Shown here one piece after another: positions 1 to 5,002 of a stretch of DNA of 5,002 bases. The position numbers and the translations under genes were made by a program. How positions within the stretch are numbered: the first letter of the stretch is position 1; every line of letters starts with the position of its first letter. Source of the DNA: Chloroflexota bacterium (lineage in GTDB: Bacteria > Chloroflexota > Anaerolineae > UBA3071); the NCBI GenBank assembly GCA_014383605.1, contig JACNHM010000173.1, forward strand, positions 1 to 5,002, read 5' to 3'. The notes below the pieces were generated by a model that saw only the letters and a program-made list of their open reading frames with translations, had not been told where the DNA came from and did not search any database.

Positions 1-2951
1 AGGACAGGCACGCGGCGGTAGATGGCCTTGGTCAGCTCGGCATCGCGCTGGCTGCGGAAGATGGGGCAGGTGCGGGTGTTGGGATTGAGCAGGGCGATCT
101 CGTCAGCGGTGAGTGTGAAGCGCCGCTCCTCATCCTTGAGGTTCGCCACCTCCTGGGCGAAGAAGACGAACTCGGCCCCGCGGGTGGCGGGCCGGTCACC
201 ACCGGTCAGCGAGAGCAAGCAGAACTTCATGCGGCTATCGACGGCTGGGAAGAGCTTTTTGCGGTTCTCGAAGTCATACAGGCTCACCAGGGTGCGGCGA
301 TCCATCAGGTCCTGGAAGTAGAACTTGGTGGTATCGTCGGTGGCGATGCCCGAGGGGACGATGATGCCCACCCGCCCGGTTGGGCTCTGCAGGTGGCGGG
401 CCAACTCGGCGAACACGGCGTAGGTGTTGATGCGTCCGCGGCCGCAGAGACGGTACCCGCCGCTGTTTCTGACGAAATGGCTGATGCCGTCGTGAGCCCG
501 CTTGGCTCCTACGAACTGCTGATACAGCCGCGGATCTTCATCTGCCAGGGACTCGATCATGCGCTTTCGAACTGCCCCTGTCCGTGCTTCTGCTATGTCC
601 GGCCTCCTGGTCGCGAACCATTCCTTCTCCTTCAGCTCCGTGTGCTCCCAGGGCGGGTTGCCCAGCACGACGTCGAAGCCCGAGGGTTCGCGGCCGAAGA
701 CGGTGGGAAAGGCCAACTCCCAGTGAAAGAACCGGTTCTCGTCGGCGATCTGGCGGGCACGCCGGGTCAGCGCGTCGTTCTCCGTCCAGTACTGCCTCCG
801 TTTCTCCAGTTCGGCCTGGGTGGGGGCAAGCAGCAACTCGGCGTCATCCTCGGGGATAGGCCAGAAGAAGGCCGAGGTCCACAGGTCATAGTCGTCCCTC
901 TTGCGCCGGTACGCCTCCGATTGCAGGTAGTCCTCGTAGTAGAGGGCCTTCAGCGTCACGTCCTGCAGATCTTCTTCGGGGATGGCCTCCACCTCGGCCA
1001 GCGCCGACTCCAGTTCGCCCGCCTCGCTGTCCACCTCGACGCCAAACAGCTCCCGCAGGAAGTGCATCTCCCCCCGCTGCTCGTTGCGGTTGCGGCGGCG
1101 CAGGGCAGTGGCCGTCCCGCGGTGGTCGCCTGTCACCGGCTGGAAGGCATCGTCGGGTACGTTGGAGATGTCCAGACCCGGCGTCACGCCGATAAGACTG
1201 TTGCCGTACTGGATGTTGCGGTCCAGGAAGCCTAGCGGCTTGCCGGGGTCCAGCGTCTCCATCCACAGAGCCACCTTGCACAACTCCACGGCCATGGGAT
1301 TGATGTCTACGCCGTGGATGCAGCGGCTCACCACCTGGCGCAGGGCGCGGCGCAGTTGGGCCGGCGCCGGCTCCTCTTCGCCCGTGCGCACTCGGGCCAG
1401 GTGGCGGGCCAGCCGGTGGGCAGCAGCGATGAGGAAGTGACCGGAACCGCAGGCCGGATCCACCACCTTGATGTCCAGCAGGGCCGCCTCCCGGGCGGCA
1501 GCATCCAGCCCGGCCTGGCGCAGGCGATCCTCAACGACCGGTTCGAGGGCGCTGTCCAGCAGACTGAGGATGAGCGACGTGGGCGTGTAGTAGGAGCCGG
1601 TGGTCTTGCGTTCCGAGCCCGCCGCCACGGTCAGCTCGAAGGTCGCGGCGTCCACGTTGAGCCGGGGGTGCAGCTCCAGCAGCGACTCGTAGACGCTGCC
1701 CAACTCCTCGGAGCCCAGGTTGCGGTAGTCCACGGTCCGCCGCACGCGGCCCTCGACGCTGAAGGCCAGGGCCCGCACCGTGTCCAGCAGATCGCTGTTG
1801 GCCAGATCGGCAGCGTCCAGGTCGGGTGTGGCCTGTGCAGAGAAGAGGAAGCTGCCCAGCGCGGGCAAGCCCAACGGAGGGTAGCCCTCGCGCAGCAATC
1901 CAAACAGCAGCCGCTGCGAGCGGTAGAGATCTGCGTGGGGCCCGCCGCGGCGGGTCTCGGCCAGCAGCCGCAGACGGCGGATGGAATAGTAGTCGAGATA
2001 GCGGCGCTGCGCCTGGTCGGGCGTGCCAGGCAGCAGCAGAAGCTCGCGCTCTTCGGCCACGAAGAGGAAGATCAGCCGGTAGACCAGCCGCAGCACCTGG
2101 CGGTAGTAGTCCTCGGTGGACAGTTCGCCGGCCCGGAGGCGGTCCCGCAGGGCGGCGTTGGCGCGGTGGGCCAGGAAGCCCCGGCCCAGGGCCACGATGG
2201 CCTCTTGCACCCCATCGCGCAGCGCATCCAGGGCGCGCACCCCCTGCTCTGTGGCCGCCTGCGACCACCTCTCCAGCCAGCACTCTTCGGGCCTCTCGCT
2301 CTCCACCCGGCTCTGGTGGCACAGCAGCCAGAGCAGGACGAAGTCGGCGTAGACCTGCCCCTCCAGCATCGCTTCCAGGTCGAATTCCACGTAGGCGGCG
2401 CGGGTGAGGCTGAGGTTGTCCCGCAGCAGCCTCAGGCAGAGGCCGTTGCTGACGAAGCCCCACAGACTGTCAGCGGAGCGGTTGAGGAACTCCTGCAGGA
2501 GGCTGTGGGGGCTGCGCCTGAGGACGCCCCCCAGCTCACCCCGCCGATCCAGGTCCTGCCGGAAGCTGACCAGCAAGATCGGTGTGTGATCCCAGCGGTG
2601 GCTGATGGGGTAAGCGGCGCCGTTCACGGATAGCGAGCCCACGAAAGGCAGGCGGCCGTAGCCCAGCTCCTGGAAGAGGATGAGCAGCCAGCGCTCCCGC
2701 GTGAGGGTGGTGCCCAGGTCGCCGGCCGGCAACTGCTCCCGCTGCTGGCGGAAGTTGGCCCAGGCGGACAGGCAGCGGTTCCAGGCGCGGGTAATGGCCT
2801 CGTTGAGGCGCTCCTTGGGCAAGAGGTGATAGTCTTCTGGCCGCAGACCTTCCAGGTCCTGACCATCGGCCACGCGCTGCAGCAGGTCCGCGGGCAAGAT
2901 GCCGCCCTCGGTCTTGACGGTAGTGAAAGTGGTGCGGGATACGGTTCGCAT
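1..2951 (-). CDS. drmMI: Large Eco57I-type N6-adenine DNA methyltransferase, DrmMI-like, 3' truncated by the window
   Basis: A single open frame of 983 codons starts at ATG 2951 and runs off the window at position 1. The predicted enzyme transfers a methyl group from SAM to adenine N6 in DNA. Visible motifs: TTGSYYTP at residues 450-457 (the conserved stretch before motif I), DPACGSG at 498-504 (SAM-binding motif I), GVDINPMA at 547-554 with acidic D549, catalytic NPPW at 765-768, GRINTY at 839-844 and VPSG at 865-868. Residues 1-440 form a helicase-free N-terminal region, and about 260 residues separate motifs I and IV. The target-recognition part and stop codon are missing. No other canonical start exists in this frame between the preceding TAG and ATG 2951; the possible Shine-Dalgarno AGGCGAG (2956-2962) is weak, 4 bases away. 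It lies 42 bases after the putative nuclease gene and downstream of a SNF2 helicase, the drmD-drmMI order of class 1 DISARM, where the methylase marks host DNA. The methylase call is very safe; the DISARM assignment rests on context and family resemblance. A stand-alone type IIG-like enzyme is the alternative. Confidence 0.9.
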   Translation of the reverse strand, partial: MRTVSRTTFTTVKTEGGILPADLLQRVADGQDLEGLRPEDYHLLPKERLNEAITRAWNRCLSAWANFRQQREQLPAGDLGTTLTRERWLLILFQELGYGRLPFVGSLSVNGAAYPISHRWDHTPILLVSFRQDLDRRGELGGVLRRSPHSLLQEFLNRSADSLWGFVSNGLCLRLLRDNLSLTRAAYVEFDLEAMLEGQVYADFVLLWLLCHQSRVESERPEECWLERWSQAATEQGVRALDALRDGVQEAIVALGRGFLAHRANAALRDRLRAGELSTEDYYRQVLRLVYRLIFLFVAEERELLLLPGTPDQAQRRYLDYYSIRRLRLLAETRRGGPHADLYRSQRLLFGLLREGYPPLGLPALGSFLFSAQATPDLDAADLANSDLLDTVRALAFSVEGRVRRTVDYRNLGSEELGSVYESLLELHPRLNVDAATFELTVAAGSERKTTGSYYTPTSLILSLLDSALEPVVEDRLRQAGLDAAAREAALLDIKVVDPACGSGHFLIAAAHRLARHLARVRTGEEEPAPAQLRRALRQVVSRCIHGVDINPMAVELCKVALWMETLDPGKPLGFLDRNIQYGNSLIGVTPGLDISNVPDDAFQPVTGDHRGTATALRRRNRNEQRGEMHFLRELFGVEVDSEAGELESALAEVEAIPEEDLQDVTLKALYYEDYLQSEAYRRKRDDYDLWTSAFFWPIPEDDAELLLAPTQAELEKRRQYWTENDALTRRARQIADENRFFHWELAFPTVFGREPSGFDVVLGNPPWEHTELKEKEWFATRRPDIAEARTGAVRKRMIESLADEDPRLYQQFVGAKRAHDGISHFVRNSGGYRLCGRGRINTYAVFAELARHLQSPTGRVGIIVPSGIATDDTTKFYFQDLMDRRTLVSLYDFENRKKLFPAVDSRMKFCLLSLTGGDRPATRGAEFVFFAQEVANLKDEERRFTLTADEIALLNPNTRTCPIFRSQRDAELTKAIYRRVPV

Positions 2952-2993
2952 GTGTCTCGCCTGTTGCTCAGACCGTCTGTTTTCCGCCGTCGT
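2952..2993 (-). other. 42-base spacer between putative nuclease and methylase genes, open in frame
   Basis: The spacer is read in the same frame by both neighbouring genes. After the TAG it contains 14 sense codons and no further stop before the methylase ATG. It holds a short odd palindrome CAGACCGTCTG (2969-2979, plus strand) and a weak AGGCGAG ribosome-binding candidate (2956-2962). No terminator hairpin with a T run is visible, consistent with continued transcription. Confidence 0.6.
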
Positions 2994-3665
2994 CTATTGC
3001 AGTCCGTTCATGAAGGCATCGAACCCTGGCACGACCTCGACCAGGTTCACGAGACGGACCTGGTCCTGGTGAACTTCGTAGTACTCCCCCACAGTGCGAT
3101 ACATCTGCCCGTATCGCCGTGCGAAGTCGGTGGCTAAGCGCCTGTTGCGGTCCAGCAATCTCGTGGTATTGCTACGACCACGGAGGAATCGGAGAGGGAT
3201 CCGAGTATTGAGCAGATACAGATACTTCTCCTTGTCGGTGTCTTCACGAGCCAGCCTGAAGAAGTCCTGAAACAGCGTCTTCTTGCGCATGGCTTCGGAC
3301 CCACCTTGCCAATGGATGAACTTGAACTCAGCGATACGCTGATCGGTAACAAGGTCAAAGTCACTGCCAGCACTGCCAGCGCCCAATGACAGTGCCTCGA
3401 CCACCTCAGTGGGCCGGAGAATGTGCGGCAGAGCGTACAGGATGCCGACGGCATGGATCACCACAACAATCTCGGCACTGGCTCGTTTCACATCAGCGAG
3501 GGCGAGCAGCAGCTCCAGGTTGATGCCCAGAGACCGATTGGCCCGATCTACCTCACCTGTATCCACGCTAGCCTGTGCTAACCGAGACTCAACCGTGCCA
3601 ATCGTCTCGGTCAGCGAAGTGCCCTTGAACTGGTCCACCCGAGCGACTGCGTCCTCGATTGCCAC
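2994..3665 (-). CDS. Small putative PD-(D/E)XK nuclease between helicase and methylase, family not recognised
   Basis: A complete 223-residue protein (GTG start at 3665, TAG stop at 2994-2996). I do not recognise a named family. Numbered from the GTG, residues 85-117 look like a restriction-endonuclease core: a helix with E87 and E90, a Gly/Ser-rich loop, then FDLVTD and IAEFKF strands giving D104-x8-E113-x-K115. A basic/aromatic helix with MRKKTLFQDFFRLA follows, then a strand YLYLL. This is the usual order in that fold, where Asp/Glu bind metal and Lys assists hydrolysis. No signal peptide or membrane segment is seen, so it should be cytoplasmic. The frame also opens at ATG 3683 (229 residues), but AGGGGAGG at 3673-3680 lies inside that version and exactly 7 bases before the GTG, so the GTG is preferred. 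It starts 25 bases after the helicase stop and is probably co-transcribed. GC is about 48-60% in sampled stretches against 60-77% in its neighbours, suggesting later acquisition. The nuclease role is inferred from motif pattern only; a structural or inactive DNA-binding role remains possible. Confidence 0.85.
   Translation of the reverse strand: MAIEDAVARVDQFKGTSLTETIGTVESRLAQASVDTGEVDRANRSLGINLELLLALADVKRASAEIVVVIHAVGILYALPHILRPTEVVEALSLGAGSAGSDFDLVTDQRIAEFKFIHWQGGSEAMRKKTLFQDFFRLAREDTDKEKYLYLLNTRIPLRFLRGRSNTTRLLDRNRRLATDFARRYGQMYRTVGEYYEVHQDQVRLVNLVEVVPGFDAFMNGLQ
3362..3379. repeat. Perfect 9-bp tandem duplication inside the nuclease gene
   Basis: CACTGCCAG occurs twice back to back on the plus strand. 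On the coding strand it produces the doubled tripeptide AGSAGS directly before the putative catalytic strand (SDFDLV). As a multiple of three it keeps the frame. It may be a replication-slippage product that lengthens the loop ahead of the active site. Confidence 0.8.
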
Positions 3666-3672
3666 TGATGAA

Positions 3673-3680
3673 CCTCCCCT
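3673..3680 (-). promoter_or_regulatory. Strong Shine-Dalgarno deciding the GTG start of the putative nuclease gene
   Basis: The minus strand reads AGGGGAGG here, 7 bases before GTG 3665. It is the best ribosome-binding site in the window. The alternative ATG 3683 has no such motif upstream and would place this sequence inside the coding region, so the shorter protein is favoured. Confidence 0.75.
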
Positions 3681-3690
3681 CATGGCATAG

Positions 3691-5001
3691 CTATACTAGA
3701 ACTGGCAATAGCACATAGATCCCCAGCACATCCGGCGGCAGGTGGGGGCGCACGTCGTAGCGCACTCCCCGCATCTGGGCGGCGGCGCGCACGCTGCGGT
3801 GGGCCTCCAGCAACTCCTGCCCCCGCTGCGCGGCCGCCTGGTTCAGCGGCTCCCTCAGGTCACCGAACCCCTCGATGACGCGGCGGACGAACTCCGTGGC
3901 CTGCTGGGGGGTGATGTTGGCGGCCGGCTGGGCGTTCAGCAACTCCTCCGCCTCCTGCGGCGGCAGCCACTGGGCGCCATTCGGCGCCCCTGTGAACCCC
4001 AGCAGATGGCACTCCTCGGCCAGCAGCGCTCTCTCCTCCCGGCCTGTGGCGACCAGGATGTGGTAGCGCATGCGCACCAGCAGCAGAGTGGTGCGTCTCT
4101 GCACGGCGCCGGTGCGGATGGCCCCGCAGCGACGGGCCAAACCTTCCAACAAGGGATCCAGCGCGGCGTCCATCACGTAGGCGGCCAAACCTTCGACGAT
4201 GGGGTGCGTGCGGGTCAGATACAGCTCGCCAGCGGACACAGGCAACTGGAAACGAGCGCTGAACGATTCCATCCCTGCGCAGGCCTCGCGGATGGCGGCT
4301 CTGTTGGGCAGACCGACCTCCAGAGTCCCGTTCCTCTGACTCGCCTGGCCACCGTGGACCTGCACCACCTCGGTCAGGAAGCGCTGTACGTCTATGGCCG
4401 TGCCGATGGCTTGGCGCACGGCCTGCCACTCCTTGGCCACTTCCTCCACTTTGATGGAACGCTGGGCGAAGAGGGTGCGTGAGCGACGTTCCCTTTCGGC
4501 CACAGCGTCCCAGCGCGTGTGCATCTCCCCGTAGGCCTGGTCAGCGAGATCGAACAGGCGTAACTGCTGAGGGTCGGCCCGCGTACCCCGCAGCAGCAGC
4601 CCCTGTATCAAGGCCTGGATCAGCTCGCTGGTGTTGCCCGGGACGGGCACGGAGATACCCAGCGAGGTGCGGATGGTGCGATGTTTGCGCAGCAGCACGT
4701 CTAATACCAGGCCGTCTATCTGGTTGTCGGTGCCGTAGTAGGTCAGGGTACGGACGGTCGGGCGGGGCTGGCCGTAGCGGTCCACCCTCCCCTCCCGCTG
4801 CTCGTGGCGGGGGGGGGTTCCACTCAGGTCGTAGTGCATCACGGCGGCGAAGCGGGGCTGCAGGGTGGTACCCCCGCTGAGGGAGTCGGTGGCCACCAGC
4901 ACCCGCCGGGGGTGCTCTCCCCATGCCTCCCCCCGCCGCCCCCCCCCCCCCCGCGGCCGCCCGCCCGGGACCGCGGCCCCCCCCCCCCCGCCCCGCCACG
5001 C
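3691..5001 (-). CDS. drmD: SNF2-family helicase C-terminal part, DrmD-like, 5' truncated
   Basis: An open frame enters from the window edge and ends at TAG 3691-3693; credible coding begins near 4929. Counting from the GTG codon at 4902 (an internal Val, not the true start), residues 1-15 are superfamily 2 motif V (LVATDSLSGGTTLQ) and 33-45 are motif VI (HEQREGRVDRYGQ, with the ATP-contacting R39 and R42). This is the SNF2/RapA style of the second RecA lobe, which couples ATP hydrolysis to movement on duplex DNA. About 350 residues follow that are not helicase core, including a Leu/Arg-rich segment RRTTLLLVRMRYHI and a hydrophobic tail PPDVLGIYVLLPVLV. Such a long C-terminal extension fits DrmD of class 1 DISARM. 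The Walker A/B half lies outside the window. Several motif V-VI residues are atypical (SGGTTLQ where SEGINLQ is usual; SGTPP where SWNPT is usual), probably sequence error rather than an inactive enzyme. It is first of the three genes seen and likely heads or nearly heads the operon. A non-DISARM SNF2 helicase is the alternative. Confidence 0.85.
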   Translation of the reverse strand, partial: AWRGGGGGAAVPGGRPRGGGGRRGEAWGEHPRRVLVATDSLSGGTTLQPRFAAVMHYDLSGTPPRHEQREGRVDRYGQPRPTVRTLTYYGTDNQIDGLVLDVLLRKHRTIRTSLGISVPVPGNTSELIQALIQGLLLRGTRADPQQLRLFDLADQAYGEMHTRWDAVAERERRSRTLFAQRSIKVEEVAKEWQAVRQAIGTAIDVQRFLTEVVQVHGGQASQRNGTLEVGLPNRAAIREACAGMESFSARFQLPVSAGELYLTRTHPIVEGLAAYVMDAALDPLLEGLARRCGAIRTGAVQRRTTLLLVRMRYHILVATGREERALLAEECHLLGFTGAPNGAQWLPPQEAEELLNAQPAANITPQQATEFVRRVIEGFGDLREPLNQAAAQRGQELLEAHRSVRAAAQMRGVRYDVRPHLPPDVLGIYVLLPVLV

Positions 5002-5002
5002 C
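4930..5002. other. Low-complexity G/C-only sequence, probable low-quality contig end
   Basis: From 4931 to 5002 there are only two A residues and no T, with C runs longer than ten. The minus-strand frame stays open only because stop codons cannot form; it would encode a Gly/Arg/Pro string with no likeness to a helicase. Just downstream in the gene (4917-4885) the protein is recognisable again as EHPRRVLVATD. It is best read as sequence or assembly failure, although a true GC repeat cannot be excluded. Confidence 0.75.

Noticed and set aside
393..1235. A 280-codon plus-strand open frame
   Set aside because: It is antisense to the methylase segment that includes NPPW, has low-complexity composition and no family resemblance.
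1531..2463. A 310-codon minus-strand open frame in another register
   Set aside because: It overlaps the methylase in a different frame and gives an Arg/Gly/Ala/Pro-rich product typical of a frame shadow.
1314..2633. A 439-codon open frame on the plus strand
   Set aside because: It lies antisense to the methylase gene, whose frame carries the conserved motifs. Its product is a Gln/Gly/Ala/Val-rich string with no recognisable motif, the expected shadow of a GC-rich gene.
2969..2979. Palindrome CAGACCGTCTG in the putative nuclease-methylase spacer
   Set aside because: Five-base arms with a one-base centre cannot form a hairpin, and a single copy of this length is expected by chance; there is no second copy to suggest an operator.
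3684..3725. Possible internal promoter in the AT-richer junction after the helicase gene (TTGCCA and TAGTAT on the minus strand)
   Set aside because: The two hexamers are only 4 bases apart and no correctly spaced pair is found; the AT content follows the local composition change.
3742..4482. A 246-codon plus-strand open frame
   Set aside because: It mirrors the helicase C-terminal region; the His/Gln/Leu-rich product shows no motif and there is no convincing ribosome-binding site.
4588..4600. Short CAG-type triplet run
   Set aside because: It is explained by Leu-rich helicase coding (LLLRG) on the minus strand and is too short to be a meaningful repeat.
1..5002. CRISPR array, tRNA, rRNA, insertion sequence ends
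   Set aside because: No regularly spaced repeats, cloverleaf-like segments, transposase motifs or terminal inverted repeats were seen on either strand.

Overview
The window is a GC-rich stretch (about 65% or more over most of its length) from an unidentified bacterium. All believable coding runs on the minus strand, so genes are read from high to low coordinates. Both complete stop codons are TAG and starts include ATG and probably GTG. The composition and protein style would suit a Chloroflexota- or Actinobacteria-like genome, but this taxonomic guess is weak.

In transcription order there are three genes. (1) Positions 5001-3691 hold the C-terminal part of a SNF2-type helicase, with motifs V and VI followed by a long C-terminal region; its 5' part lies outside the window. 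(2) Positions 3665-2994 hold a complete small protein of about 223 residues. It has no name I recognise but carries a clear PD-(D/E)XK-type nuclease signature (D-x8-E-x-K). (3) From 2951 to the window edge runs the first 983 codons of a large Eco57I-type N6-adenine DNA methyltransferase, with SAM-binding motif DPACGSG and catalytic motif NPPW; its 3' end lies beyond position 1. Gaps are short (25 and 42 bases), so one operon is likely.

A SNF2 helicase followed by a large adenine methylase is the drmD-drmMI order of class 1 DISARM phage-defence systems. DrmA, DrmB and DrmC would then be expected beyond position 1. The unusual element is the small putative nuclease between the two. It is not part of the class 1 DISARM gene set as I know it, its GC content is clearly lower than its neighbours, and it lies in the same reading frame as the methylase, separated by one TAG and 14 sense codons. 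A working model is a DISARM-like locus with its own dedicated nuclease subunit.

The high-coordinate end (about 4930-5002) is almost pure G/C with long C runs. The adjacent helicase motifs carry family-atypical residues that can be explained by base errors and one compensating pair of indels. This end is probably poor-quality contig-terminal sequence and should not be read as biology.
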